Assembly: GCF_023100805.1 (NCBI RefSeq)
Contig: NZ_CP095855.1
Coordinates: 372,001 to 436,000, forward strand
Direction of reading: 5' to 3'
Source of the DNA: Chitinophaga filiformis
Lineage (GTDB): Bacteria; Bacteroidota; Bacteroidia; Chitinophagales; Chitinophagaceae
DNA: 64,000 bases
Below are positions 1-8,489 of this stretch, one piece after another. Position 1 is the first letter of the stretch. The number at the start of each line of letters is the position of its first letter. Under the pieces are notes generated by a model. It was given only the letters and a program-made list of their open reading frames with translations, searched no databases and was not told the DNA's origin. The translations under genes were made by a program, and so were the position numbers.

Positions 1-125
1 CCTACATGCGTTGTAAACGAAGAGGCAAGAATATCTATGCCAATCACCTCATAGTGCTGAGCCTTCAGTATACGGGCCAGCCCTTCTCCAAGATGTCCGG
101 CGCTTCCGGTAACTAAAACTTTCAT
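1..125 (-). CDS. NAD-dependent epimerase/dehydratase, N-terminal fragment
   Basis: The reverse strand from the ATG at 125 reads MKVLVTGSAGHLGEGLARIL and continues off the window edge (about 41 residues visible). The GxxGxxG dinucleotide-binding turn (GSAGHLG) directly after the first beta strand is typical of the extended short-chain dehydrogenase/reductase family, which acts on nucleotide sugars or similar carbonyl/hydroxyl substrates in the cytoplasm. The acidic residue ending the second strand (IGID) suggests NAD rather than NADP, which is an inference. It is divergent from the Crp/Fnr gene; the 83-bp gap holds two inverted repeats, so it may be a target of that regulator. The substrate cannot be judged from this fragment. 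Confidence 0.8.
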   Translation of the reverse strand, partial: MKVLVTGSAGHLGEGLARILKAQHYEVIGIDILASSFTTHV

Positions 126-150
126 ATGTTAGTGGTATCTTAATGTTCTT

Positions 151-170
151 CACCCCTAAATTACGGGGTG
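151..170. promoter_or_regulatory. Inverted repeat between divergent starts (candidate operator)
   Basis: CACCCC at 151-156 is the reverse complement of GGGGTG at 165-170, with an 8-nt A/T-rich spacer. It lies between the epimerase start (125) and the likely regulator start (209), where an operator controlling both genes would be expected. Binding is inferred, not shown. Confidence 0.35.
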
Positions 171-183
171 TTCATCCAAATTT

Positions 184-199
184 TGGGACATTTGTCCCA
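184..199. promoter_or_regulatory. Perfect palindrome upstream of Crp/Fnr gene (candidate operator)
   Basis: TGGGACA (184-190), TT spacer, TGTCCCA (193-199): 7-bp arms with no mismatch, ending 9 bp before the likely ATG at 209. Crp/Fnr proteins are dimers that bind two-fold symmetric sites, so autoregulation is a reasonable inference. The site would fall inside the coding region if the ORF began at 143, which favours the later start. Confidence 0.5.
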
Positions 200-208
200 C
201 TTACAGAT

Positions 209-784
209 ATGATCACAACGAATCTGCAACTGCGGAATTTAATGGAAGAGCTGACAGGCAATGAAAGCACCGGCAATGCTATCACACTGCGGACCCTTCA
301 GCCCAAACAGCGGCTGATTGTACAGGATCAGGCGCTCCAGAGTGTATATGTTATAAGGTCGGGGGTGACAAAGTGTTTCATCACAGAAAACAATGAAAGA
401 GATTATATCCTGGATTTCCTGGGAGAAGGTGAGATACTCGGGGAAATCGAAGCCATCAGGCACACCAGGGCAACGTGCACGATAGAAGCCATTACACCGC
501 TGACCGTTTATACTATGACTAGCGTGCAGTTCCATCATTTCTTTAAAACACTGCCTGCCTTTGGCAGCGTTGTGCTGGAACTGATAGCCACCCGCCTGGC
601 CAGGATCTCTGAAAAAGCAGCAAGACAACAGCTATATACCTTATCGGAAATATTGCCCCAGCTGCTGTCTGCACTGGAATCTCAACAGATCACATTTACG
701 AAACAGGATCTTTCCGAATACCTGGGCATTTCCGTGAGAAGCCTGAACAGGTTATTGAAAGACGCCGGTCATACTACTTCTTAA
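209..784 (+). CDS. Crp/Fnr family transcriptional regulator
   Basis: A 191-residue cytoplasmic regulator. The N-terminal two thirds form a cyclic-nucleotide-binding-like beta barrel (RLIVQDQALQSVYVIRSGVTK, then FLGEGEILGEIEAI), followed by a dimer helix and a C-terminal helix-turn-helix (FTKQDLSEYLGISVRSLNRLL). Length is normal for the small Crp-family regulators common in Bacteroidota, and no iron-sulfur cysteine cluster is seen. The open frame extends to an ATG at 143, but I prefer Met at 209 because family alignment starts there and two inverted repeats occupy 151-199. The 3' end overlaps the convergent cytochrome gene by 11 bp. The effector is unknown; the likely targets are itself and the divergent epimerase. 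Confidence 0.85.
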   Translation: MITTNLQLRNLMEELTGNESTGNAITLRTLQPKQRLIVQDQALQSVYVIRSGVTKCFITENNERDYILDFLGEGEILGEIEAIRHTRATCTIEAITPLTVYTMTSVQFHHFFKTLPAFGSVVLELIATRLARISEKAARQQLYTLSEILPQLLSALESQQITFTKQDLSEYLGISVRSLNRLLKDAGHTTS

Positions 785-2003
785 GTGCTGCCATAAAAGC
801 TTTCGTTTCTTCCCTGTATACAGTTATCAGGTGCGTACGCATGGAATCGGGCGTAGGGCTGGTTTGCCCTTCGGTCAGCATGGTAATATTCCTTGATGGC
901 AATGCCGGCATATGGCAATCAATACAATTCTTCGAAAGTACCGCTGCCGGCAGTGAAGTCATTTTACAAAAGGCAGGTCCTTCCGGCTGATGACAACTCA
1001 TACAACGCTGCGAGAAAGCCTGTAACCGGTTCCTTTCATTATTATGCGGATCATGACAGGATGAGCAGGTCATCTTATCACTTTTTATAAAACATTTACT
1101 GGCAGTAAATAACTGGTATTGTTTTCCATGTACATCCACCTCTGCCGCTCTCTCCGGACGGGTGAAATCGGGAAAGAAATAATCAGACAAGGCATCTCCC
1201 GGTTTAAATTCAAAAGCAGGTTTTTGCGGCGTACCCAGCCCGGAATGACACAATGCGCACATGTCCAGTTGTTGCTGTTTTTTCAAACCACCGATCTTTG
1301 TAATATGCATGGCTGCTTTTTCCTGCGGATGCGTGGTATGAAAAGCCACGTGCTCTGCCGCCGGACCATGGCACCGCTCACAATCAATACCGTACACCAG
1401 CTGATTTTTTTCAAACTCTTCAGACAGTTGCAAGCCTTCCATACTTACGCTCTTAATACCCACAGCGGAGCTATGGCAACCGAAACAGGTACTGGGTATC
1501 ACCCTGTCAAATTTTGGATAAGAAGGAGGAAAACCAGGACTGTTCGCCCAGCTATGTGCAGGAATAAAATAGGACAGCGGCAGCTGGAAATACTTTCCAT
1601 TCCGCCAGGAAAGAAAGGTCTGTGCCTTTCTGCCCGATCCGACACTAATGTCAAAACGATGCAGTTCCTGCAAAACACTATCTCCATAAGCAACCTGGAA
1701 AAGACCGCTATCCCTGGCTTCCATCACCACCTTTGTTCCATTGCCGTAAGAAAAGACATTATGAGGGTTCACAAAACTACCTTTGATAAGGGCCTGGGAT
1801 GCAGGGCCGGAAGTTTTATAATGCCCTGTGCTCAGGTAACTATCATAAATACGCTTATGACAGCCCATGCAGGCGGCTGATCCGGCAAATTGTTCTCCCC
1901 GGAGATCTTTGTTATCTTCACCCGGCTGCTTATGGATGCATTGCGAAAAGATGATAATACAGGAAATGATCAACAGGGATACATATAGCAGGCGTTTGTT
2001 CAT
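774..2003 (-). CDS. Heptaheme c-type cytochrome (cytochrome c554-like), probable lipoprotein
   Basis: A 409-residue protein with seven CxxCH heme motifs starting near residues 45, 173, 208, 249, 313, 334 and 360 (CMGCH, CFGCH, CERCH, CALCH, CSSCH, CMSCH, CIDCH). The ASKCF...MTCSSCHDPH arrangement is typical of the multiheme cytochrome c554/c-prime superfamily. The N-terminus is a hydrophobic signal with Cys at 15 and 22 (IFSQC), so it is probably exported and lipid-anchored. It should carry electrons on the outer side of the inner membrane or in the periplasm. No quinol dehydrogenase, NrfA or oxidase gene is adjacent; both neighbours are on the other strand. The partner and substrate are therefore unknown. 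Confidence 0.85.
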   Translation of the reverse strand: MNKRLLYVSLLIISCIIIFSQCIHKQPGEDNKDLRGEQFAGSAACMGCHKRIYDSYLSTGHYKTSGPASQALIKGSFVNPHNVFSYGNGTKVVMEARDSGLFQVAYGDSVLQELHRFDISVGSGRKAQTFLSWRNGKYFQLPLSYFIPAHSWANSPGFPPSYPKFDRVIPSTCFGCHSSAVGIKSVSMEGLQLSEEFEKNQLVYGIDCERCHGPAAEHVAFHTTHPQEKAAMHITKIGGLKKQQQLDMCALCHSGLGTPQKPAFEFKPGDALSDYFFPDFTRPERAAEVDVHGKQYQLFTASKCFIKSDKMTCSSCHDPHNNERNRLQAFSQRCMSCHQPEGPAFCKMTSLPAAVLSKNCIDCHMPALPSRNITMLTEGQTSPTPDSMRTHLITVYREETKAFMAALKK

Positions 2004-2041
2004 GACGTTGGAATAATGGTCTCAAGATATATATTTATAGT

Positions 2042-2446
2042 ATGAAACAAAAGATCGCTCATATCACGCTTGTCGTAGACAATTACGATGATGCTATCCG
2101 GTTCTATACCGAAAAACTACACTTTACCCTTATTGAAGACACCCCGCTGAGCGATAACAAAAGATGGGTGCTGGTAGCACCACCGGGTTCAGACGGAACC
2201 TTCCTGCTGCTGGCACAAGCTGTTGGTGAACAGCAGAAAAGCAGGATAGGCAATCAGACCGGAGGAAGAGTATTCCTGTTCCTTTATACCGACGACTTTG
2301 AAAGAGACTTTCAAAACCTGCAGGATAAGGGCGTAAAAATCGTCCGGCAACCTGTCCGGGAACCCTATGGAACAGTCGCTGTTTTTGAAGACCTGTATGG
2401 CAATATGTGGGACCTGATACAGCCTGCGGGATCACGATATTTTTAA
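2042..2446 (+). CDS. VOC family protein (glyoxalase/bleomycin-resistance fold)
   Basis: 134 residues, the normal size of a single VOC protein with two beta-alpha-beta-beta-beta modules. The start MKQKIAHITLVVDNYDDAIR followed by FYTEKLHFTLIEDT is the characteristic first module, and GTVAVFEDLYGNMWDLIQP is the usual C-terminal strand with the metal-ligand Glu and the DxxGN turn. Such proteins bind a divalent metal and catalyse isomerisation, ring cleavage or drug binding, and the specific reaction cannot be read from sequence. The gene is divergent from the heptaheme cytochrome, with only 38 bp between starts. It probably forms a single-gene transcript. Confidence 0.85.
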   Translation: MKQKIAHITLVVDNYDDAIRFYTEKLHFTLIEDTPLSDNKRWVLVAPPGSDGTFLLLAQAVGEQQKSRIGNQTGGRVFLFLYTDDFERDFQNLQDKGVKIVRQPVREPYGTVAVFEDLYGNMWDLIQPAGSRYF

Positions 2447-2945
2447 AGACAATACAGCTACAGAAGTATTCGCAGACAGCCACACTGAATGCCCGGACCT
2501 AGCCGCATTTAAGTGACATCACCCATATTGCCCCGAACAATATTCAAATATTTATGCACATCATCCAACTGAATGATTATCAAATAACAACAGCCCGTTT
2601 TTGCAGTACATTTTAACGCCATTCTTTTGAATCTTTTTTGCAATTCAGAAAATTGTTATAACCTTTGTATGGTAATTAAATTTACAATGGACACTGATTC
2701 CTCTATACGTGCAGACCTGCACTTCTTACACTTCACCATTCTTAACACTTCTCCCCCCGGAATTTAGTTAAATGAACGACGGAAAGTTTTAACAGGCTTA
2801 CTGTCTGCACACGTTTAACTACAGCCAACAACTGTAAGAACAACGCTATGTACACTTGTACGGACTCGTACAATCAATTCGCATATATGCATCTATATGC
2901 GTCAACAGCATCCTATTTTCTATATCATATAAACACCACACATTT
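2447..2945. other. Intergenic region before the SPFH gene
   Basis: About 500 bp of A/T-rich sequence without a convincing ORF on either strand. It holds one promoter-like pair (listed separately). The open frame of the SPFH gene runs back to 2856, but that 30-codon extension is probably untranslated leader. I saw no hairpin terminator after the VOC gene. Confidence 0.5.
2637..2667 (+). promoter_or_regulatory. Possible Bacteroidota-type promoter for SPFH gene
   Basis: TTTG at 2637-2640, an 18-nt spacer, then TAACCTTTG at 2659-2667. This resembles the TTTG / TAnnTTTG consensus but has one extra base in the -7 box. If used, the leader would be about 270 nt. Confidence 0.25.
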
Positions 2946-4862
2946 ATGCAAACATCTGAAGTGTTCAGGTGGCTGGTCATTATCGGCTTACCCGTACTAT
3001 GCCTTATTCTCTACAAGTACATCCTTCGCGTCTTCTTTGGTCTTGTTATAGTACCGGAAGACAAGCTCGGTCTTGTTACAAAAAAATTCGTCCTGGTTGG
3101 TAAACAGGAATTGCCGGAAGGTCGCATCATCGCTACAAATGGCGAAGCAGGTTTCCAGGCACAGACACTGGCGCCCGGTGTTTATTTCGGAAAGTGGTTC
3201 TGGCAATACGAGGTCACTTTCCAGTCCTTTACCATCATCCCTACCGGTAAGATCGGTCTCGTACTTGCAAAAGACGGTACTGAACTAAGACCGGGGGCTG
3301 TTATGGCCCGCCGTGTGGATTGCGATGCATATCAGAACGCAGAAGCATTCCTTAACAATGGTGGACAAAAAGGACGGCAGACGGCCATCATGACACCAGG
3401 TTCTTATCGTATCAACACATTCCTTTTTGAAGTGGAAATTACTGATATGACCACCGTACCTGACAACGCAGTAGGTATCGTTACCACACTGGAAGGCCAG
3501 GCCATCGAAGCCGGCCAGATTGCAGGTAAGACTATCCCTGACCATAACAACTTCCAGAATGCAGACGCATTCCTGAACAATGGCGGTTATAAAGGTCTGC
3601 AGGAGCAGGTGATCCTGTCCGGTTCCTACTTCCTGAACCCCTGGTTTGCCAAAGTAGAGATGCGGCAGATGACAGAGATACCGATCAGCCATGTGGGTGT
3701 CGTGATCTCCTATGTGGGTAGTGATGGAGAGGACCTCAGTGGTATAGAGTTCAAACATGGTAATATCGTTGCAAAAAACCATAAGGGTGTATGGGCTGAC
3801 CCATTGGGACCAGGTAAATATCCTATCAACCCATATATCATGAAGGTGGAATACGTACCCACTACCAACCTGGTGCTGAACTGGGCTTCTGCACGGAGCG
3901 AAGCGCACCAGCTGGATAAGAACCTGTCTACTATCACCGTACGTAGTAAGGACGGTTTTACCTTCAACCTGGACGTAGCACAGATCATTCATATTCCGTC
4001 TACCGAAGCGCCTAAAGTAATTGCCCGTTTCGGTAATATGGGGAACCTTGTTACACAGGTCTTGGAACCTACCATCGGTAACTACTTCCGTAACTCCGCA
4101 CAGGATGCTGAGGTGATCGACTTCCTGAAGAGCCGTAAGGAAAGACAGGAATCTGCCAAATTACACATTGGCAGGGTACTGGAACAATACAACGTATTCG
4201 GTGTGGATACACTGATCGGTGATATCGTACCTCCTGAAAGCCTGATGAAAACTCTGACAGACCGTAAACTGGCCGAAGAGCAGAAGGTAACCTACGACAC
4301 GCAGATGCGTGCACAGGAAACCAGGCAGGCACTCGAAAAAGAAACGGCTATTGCTGAAATCCAGAAAGAGATCGTTAAGGCTGACCAGGGTGTACTGATC
4401 GCTGAAAGGATCGCTGACGCTGCTGTTAAGAAAGCCACTGGTGATGCCAATAGCGTGCGTCTGCAGGCGAATGCGGAAGCTGACAGAATGAAACTGCTGG
4501 CAAGCGGTGAGGCAGAAAAAGTACGCGTACTGGCAAAGGCGGAGGCCGAAAGAACAGAGCTGATCGCAAAAGCCGATGCCGAAAAGATCTCACTGACAGG
4601 TAATGCAGAAGCAGAGAAGATCCTTGCTATTGGTAAGTCCAGCGCCGAATCCTATAAACTGGCCGTGGAAGCAATGGGTGGTAACAACTTTACCCAGCTG
4701 AAGGTGATGGAAGCCATCGGTGAACAGCATATCAAGATCATGCCTGACATCCTCATCGGAGGTGGTGACAGTACCAACGGTTCTATCAGCGGTCTGCTGG
4801 GACTAAAACTGCTGGAGCAGCTGGGCAACAAACAGGAAGCATCCAGAGAAGAAAGTAAATAA
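2946..4862 (+). CDS. Flotillin-like SPFH/band-7 membrane protein
   Basis: 638 residues from the preferred ATG at 2946 (MQTSEVFRWLVIIG). An N-terminal hydrophobic segment (WLVIIGLPVLCLILYKYILRV) is followed by an unusually long N-terminal region and then an SPFH domain (DGFTFNLDVAQIIHI...). A long Ala/Glu/Lys-rich coiled coil follows (roughly residues 440-600), with repeated AEAE/ADAE units as in YqiK/flotillin proteins. Two related modules contain NAEAFLNNGGQKG and NADAFLNNGGYKG, so the extracytoplasmic part is internally duplicated. Flotillins form large oligomers that scaffold membrane microdomains. The protein is encoded alone and followed by an intrinsic terminator. The frame is open back to 2856, but that extension lacks family character. 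Confidence 0.85.
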   Translation: MQTSEVFRWLVIIGLPVLCLILYKYILRVFFGLVIVPEDKLGLVTKKFVLVGKQELPEGRIIATNGEAGFQAQTLAPGVYFGKWFWQYEVTFQSFTIIPTGKIGLVLAKDGTELRPGAVMARRVDCDAYQNAEAFLNNGGQKGRQTAIMTPGSYRINTFLFEVEITDMTTVPDNAVGIVTTLEGQAIEAGQIAGKTIPDHNNFQNADAFLNNGGYKGLQEQVILSGSYFLNPWFAKVEMRQMTEIPISHVGVVISYVGSDGEDLSGIEFKHGNIVAKNHKGVWADPLGPGKYPINPYIMKVEYVPTTNLVLNWASARSEAHQLDKNLSTITVRSKDGFTFNLDVAQIIHIPSTEAPKVIARFGNMGNLVTQVLEPTIGNYFRNSAQDAEVIDFLKSRKERQESAKLHIGRVLEQYNVFGVDTLIGDIVPPESLMKTLTDRKLAEEQKVTYDTQMRAQETRQALEKETAIAEIQKEIVKADQGVLIAERIADAAVKKATGDANSVRLQANAEADRMKLLASGEAEKVRVLAKAEAERTELIAKADAEKISLTGNAEAEKILAIGKSSAESYKLAVEAMGGNNFTQLKVMEAIGEQHIKIMPDILIGGGDSTNGSISGLLGLKLLEQLGNKQEASREESK

Positions 4863-4887
4863 CCCTTTCATCCATTTACATGCAATG

Positions 4888-4916
4888 AAGGGCCGATCAC
4901 GAAGACCGGCCCTTTT
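4888..4916 (+). terminator. Intrinsic terminator after SPFH gene
   Basis: AAGGGCCG (4888-4895) pairs with CGGCCCTT (4907-4914) around an 11-nt loop, with TTTT at 4913-4916. It lies 26 bp after the SPFH stop and before the convergent DUF1275 gene, so it could serve both directions. Confidence 0.75.
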
Positions 4917-4972
4917 CCATTCCTGTTCGGACAGTTATACTGTCGTTAGTTTATCTGCCGGAGAGCAAAAAT

Positions 4973-5617
4973 TCATATAAAGAAAAGCAATAGCAGCAAT
5001 ACGCCAGGCAATGCTACCGTCCACATTCCAAAATGAGCCGCCAGGAATGCACCTGCCAGGCAACCAGCCAGGAAGCCCCCAATAACAATGAACTGTTTCG
5101 CAAATGCCGGCCGGTGATCGCTGTTCCATACACCCGGCATCAGTATTTTTGCAATGTCCAGCGTCAGCTGCGTTACATTACCCGTCATCATCGTAGTTGG
5201 TGCATACGCTGCAGTAGCGTACAGGCGCCCGAATGCATTCTGAATGCCCATAGCCAGCACCACTATATAAGGCATTACTGCACTCCATGCACTACCCGGT
5301 CTGCCAAAAGCAATATCGAGTCCCCCCGCTACCAGCAGGATCGCACCTTCTACCAGCAGCAGCGTATAACCGCTTTTCAGTTTTGGCGCAAACCATCCGG
5401 CTGCAATAACAGCCGCGGTGAATACCGGGAAGGAAAGTAATTTCAACCAGGACTTTGCTTCAGCGCCCCTGATGAGGTCATACGCAAATACAACGAAGTT
5501 GCCGGTCACGTGCGCAGAAAATAATTCGTCTGCCGCAGTAAAGGTAGCTGCATCGCAAAAGCCCGCAGCAAAGGCCAGGCATATGCTGATGTAGGCAATA
5601 TTCTTCTTTTCGTCCAT
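4973..5617 (-). CDS. DUF1275 (YoaK-like) integral membrane protein
   Basis: 214 residues with about six hydrophobic segments. It shows the DUF1275 signature near the N-terminus (AGFCDAATF, then FSAHVTGNFV) and a second polar patch around MTGNVTQLTLDI. The family is inner-membrane and of unproven function. The gene is the last member of the minus-strand run that starts at 8452 and lies 6 bp after dps, which suggests co-transcription and a possible stress link; that role is inferred from context only. Confidence 0.85.
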   Translation of the reverse strand: MDEKKNIAYISICLAFAAGFCDAATFTAADELFSAHVTGNFVVFAYDLIRGAEAKSWLKLLSFPVFTAAVIAAGWFAPKLKSGYTLLLVEGAILLVAGGLDIAFGRPGSAWSAVMPYIVVLAMGIQNAFGRLYATAAYAPTTMMTGNVTQLTLDIAKILMPGVWNSDHRPAFAKQFIVIGGFLAGCLAGAFLAAHFGMWTVALPGVLLLLLFFI

Positions 5618-5623
5618 AGTCTG

Positions 5624-6097
5624 TTATCTTAAATGTGCTCTTAACATCCAGGCCATTTTTTCATGTTGTTCCATAAGACCTGTAATGTAGTCGCTCGTGC
5701 CCTGGTCATGCCAGTCGTTCGCAAAGCGGTTGATATTCTCCCGCAAATGAATGATCAGGCTTTCATGATCAGACAGTAACTCGCCGATAAAACCTGCGCC
5801 ATCATTTGCCGAACGGCTTTTTTCAGTCAGGTGTGTCAACGCAAGGTATTCCTTGAGCGTGGCAGGAGCATAATGGCCCAGGGAGCGTATGCGTTCTGCC
5901 ACACCATCCATGATCTCATCCAGTTCTTCATACTGCTGCTCAAAAAACACATGCTTGGAATGAAAGTCCGGACCTTCTACATTCCAGTGCGCATTACGGG
6001 TCTTGGCATACAACAGGAATTCATCTGCCAGTATCCTGGCCAGCTCGTGCGAGATCTGCGACAGGTAATCTTTCTTGATACCGATATTTGGCTCCAT
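5624..6097 (-). CDS. dps: Dps family DNA-protecting ferritin
   Basis: 157 residues, normal for Dps. The inter-subunit ferroxidase residues are visible as H37 (NAHWNV), H49, D64 and E68 (DGVAE). Their spacing of 12, 15 and 4 residues matches the known Dps centre. Dps dodecamers oxidise ferrous iron with peroxide, store the mineral and often bind DNA, protecting cells in starvation and oxidative stress. The N-terminus is short and only slightly basic, so DNA binding through an N-terminal tail is uncertain. The gene sits between DoxX and DUF1275 genes with gaps of 12 and 6 bp, consistent with one transcript. Confidence 0.93.
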   Translation of the reverse strand: MEPNIGIKKDYLSQISHELARILADEFLLYAKTRNAHWNVEGPDFHSKHVFFEQQYEELDEIMDGVAERIRSLGHYAPATLKEYLALTHLTEKSRSANDGAGFIGELLSDHESLIIHLRENINRFANDWHDQGTSDYITGLMEQHEKMAWMLRAHLR

Positions 6098-6109
6098 CTG
6101 TAAAATATT

Positions 6110-6544
6110 TTATTGTGTTAATAGTGAATAGATGTAATGATCTGCTGAAATAGTCCCGGCGCCCACGCACAAGAGGAAAAGGAAGCAAAGCGTGTACATA
6201 TAGGGAACATCCCTTACTTCAACGTTATCGTGCCGGTGTACTACAAAATAACCAATAGCCGTCACACCGATGACAGGTAGCACCACCAATCGTGTAGCAA
6301 TACCGATCATGACCAGGAAAGGCGCTACGGTATCAGATAGTGTCGCCACCATGGCGTTCAGTTTCTCAGGAAGATGTAAGGGGTTAGGTACATGTTCCCG
6401 CTGTCCGTTCTCCAGCCTGAATTTCTTCAGGCCGTGTACCCTGAACAACTCCAATGCAAGTAATATCCTGAAAACAAACATTGCCCAGTTATTGATATCA
6501 CTTCCCATATCGGAGTATAATACACCTTTCAGTATGTCTGTCAT
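6110..6544 (-). CDS. DoxX family membrane protein
   Basis: 144 residues with four predicted membrane helices and the DoxX pattern: an early FRILLALELFRVHGLKKF segment, a central SDTVAPFLVMIGIATRLVVLPV segment, and a final LCFLFLLCVGAGTISADHYI. DoxX proteins are small quinone-linked or redox-associated membrane proteins; some relate to the thiosulfate:quinone oxidoreductase subunit DoxD. Here it is co-directional with the amidohydrolase (15 bp gap) and Dps (12 bp gap), which fits a stress role. The electron donor is unknown. It is unrelated in position and size to the two long DoxX-like proteins at 36-39 kb. Confidence 0.8.
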   Translation of the reverse strand: MTDILKGVLYSDMGSDINNWAMFVFRILLALELFRVHGLKKFRLENGQREHVPNPLHLPEKLNAMVATLSDTVAPFLVMIGIATRLVVLPVIGVTAIGYFVVHRHDNVEVRDVPYMYTLCFLFLLCVGAGTISADHYIYSLLTQ

Positions 6545-6559
6545 CTTCTCGTTATTGAT

Positions 6560-8452
6560 TTAAAAAGCAAAACAGGAGCAGCCCAATGCGCCCCAGAAAG
6601 CTGTATAATTATTTACCGGCACATCACTTCTGCGGGCTTTGTCATGTTCATGACCATGCACGCCACAATTGCCTATACATTGATGCACCATAGCGCTGAT
6701 GTCATTTACAGGGGCCTTTTCTGCGAACTTATAGGTCTTGGCGCCTAACTTATTGGAGCCGGGATGATAGCCATTATAAATGGCTGTGGGAGACCAGTCC
6801 GGTAATATCGGGATGGGCGGTGGCGCCCACTGATTGAAATCGCCTTTGGCATATACAATCCGGCCATCTACAATGGTCAGGTCAGCTTCAATCCCCTTTA
6901 TTTCTTCTTCCGTTACGGTGAAATAGTCACTGTCCAACACCGTCAGATCTGCCAGCATGCCAACCTTTATAGCGCCCTTCTTTTGCTGTTCATTAGAGAA
7001 CCAGGCACTACCCCTGGTGTACAGTTCCAATGCGGTCTCCCTGCTCAGGCGCTGTTGATCGGGGTATAGTTGCAGACCGCCTACCGTTCTTCCTGCACTC
7101 AGCCAATATAGCCCTACCCAGGGATTGTAGCTGGACACACGGGTGGCGTCACTACCTGCTCCCACAGGTACGCCCATTTCCAGCATTCGTTTAACCGGCG
7201 GCGTATGCGCTGCAGCTGCTTCACCATATCTGTCTGTAAAATATTCTCCCTGGTAAGCCATGCGGCTTTGGATGGCAATACCTCCGCCCAGCGCTTTCAC
7301 CCGCTCTATATTCTTTTCATCGATCGTCTCTGCATGGTCAAAGATCCAGGGCAAACCCTGGAAAGGTATATCCCTGTTCACCTTTTCAAACACGTTCAGG
7401 AAACGGGTGATGCTTTCATTGTATGTAGCGTGCAGGCGGAAGGGCCAGCGATTGCTTACCAGCAGGCGCACCACTCTTTCCAGCTCTTCTTCCATTACAG
7501 CAGGAAGATCAGGACGCGGCTGTACAAAAGATTCAAAATCCGCCGCAGAGAATACCAGCATTTCTCCTGCACCGTTGTGCCGGTACATATCGTCGCCCTG
7601 GTATACTTTCACAGATTTTATCCAACTGTCAAAATCTTCCTCTTCGTGTTTCGGCCTTTGTGTAAACAGATTGTAGGCAATACGTACAGTAAGCTGCCCC
7701 TGCTTGTGCAGTTCATCTATCACTTTATAGTCGTCGGGGAAATTCTGGTATCCGCCTCCCGCATCAATCACACTGGTAATGCCAAAACGGTTCATTTCGC
7801 GCATGAAATGCCTGCTGGAATTCACCTGGTATTCGTAAGACAGCTTAGGTCCTTTGGCCAGTGTAGAATACAGGATCATGGCATTCGGCGTGGCCAGCAA
7901 CAAGCCGGTAGGTTCCCCGCCTGCATCCCGCTGGATCTTTCCTCCCGGAGGATCGGGTGTATCTTTTGTATATCCCACCGCTCTTAATGCAGCCCTGTTC
8001 AGCAAAGCCCTGTCGTACAGGTGCAGGATGAAAACGGGCGTATCCGGCGCTGCCGCGTTGATCTCATCCAGCGTGGGCATGCGCTTTTCGGCAAACTGAA
8101 ATTCGCTCCAGCCGCCTACTACGCGTACCCATTGCGGCGAAGGCGTACGGGCTACCTGTTCTTTCAGCATCCTCATGGCATCTGCCAGGGAGGGCACACC
8201 ATCCCAGCGTAATTCCAGGTTGAAGTTCAGGCCACCACGTATCAGGTGTGTATGGGAATCATTTAAACCGGGAATAGTACGTCTTCTTTTCAGATCTATT
8301 AATGTAGTGCCTTCGCCCGCCATTTTCATGACGCTTATATCGTCGCCGACGGCTACGAATTTGCCGTCTTTGATGGCAACCGCTGTAGCAGCAGGGTTAT
8401 CCCGGTCAACTGTATGTATACTCCCGTTATAAAGTATCAGATCTGCTTTCAT
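6560..8452 (-). CDS. Amidohydrolase family 3 (YtcJ-like) with Cys/His tail
   Basis: 630 residues. The N-terminal beta-sandwich strand (ADLILYNGSIHTVD) and the metal HxH motif (LNDSHTHLIRGG) identify the metal-dependent amidohydrolase superfamily, YtcJ-like branch. Other supporting segments are HAETI and GAGSDATR, and the C-terminal IVDGRIVYAKGDF. No signal peptide is evident. The substrate is not predictable; relatives hydrolyse amides or similar C-N bonds. The last 40 residues carry CIGNCGVHGHEHD and end GCSCFAF, a metal-binding-looking tail beyond the catalytic core. It heads the run amidohydrolase, DoxX, Dps, DUF1275 with short gaps. Confidence 0.85.
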   Translation of the reverse strand: MKADLILYNGSIHTVDRDNPAATAVAIKDGKFVAVGDDISVMKMAGEGTTLIDLKRRRTIPGLNDSHTHLIRGGLNFNLELRWDGVPSLADAMRMLKEQVARTPSPQWVRVVGGWSEFQFAEKRMPTLDEINAAAPDTPVFILHLYDRALLNRAALRAVGYTKDTPDPPGGKIQRDAGGEPTGLLLATPNAMILYSTLAKGPKLSYEYQVNSSRHFMREMNRFGITSVIDAGGGYQNFPDDYKVIDELHKQGQLTVRIAYNLFTQRPKHEEEDFDSWIKSVKVYQGDDMYRHNGAGEMLVFSAADFESFVQPRPDLPAVMEEELERVVRLLVSNRWPFRLHATYNESITRFLNVFEKVNRDIPFQGLPWIFDHAETIDEKNIERVKALGGGIAIQSRMAYQGEYFTDRYGEAAAAHTPPVKRMLEMGVPVGAGSDATRVSSYNPWVGLYWLSAGRTVGGLQLYPDQQRLSRETALELYTRGSAWFSNEQQKKGAIKVGMLADLTVLDSDYFTVTEEEIKGIEADLTIVDGRIVYAKGDFNQWAPPPIPILPDWSPTAIYNGYHPGSNKLGAKTYKFAEKAPVNDISAMVHQCIGNCGVHGHEHDKARRSDVPVNNYTAFWGALGCSCFAF

Positions 8453-8489
8453 GAACGCTTATTTAACGTGCATTGGTGTAACTGAATAA

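Noticed and set aside
143..208. N-terminal extension of the Crp/Fnr protein
   Set aside because: Two inverted repeats occupy the region and the extension has no family similarity; the start at 209 is preferred.
1119..1880. 253-codon ORF opposite the heptaheme cytochrome
   Set aside because: Antisense shadow; the minus-strand frame has seven heme motifs and a signal sequence.
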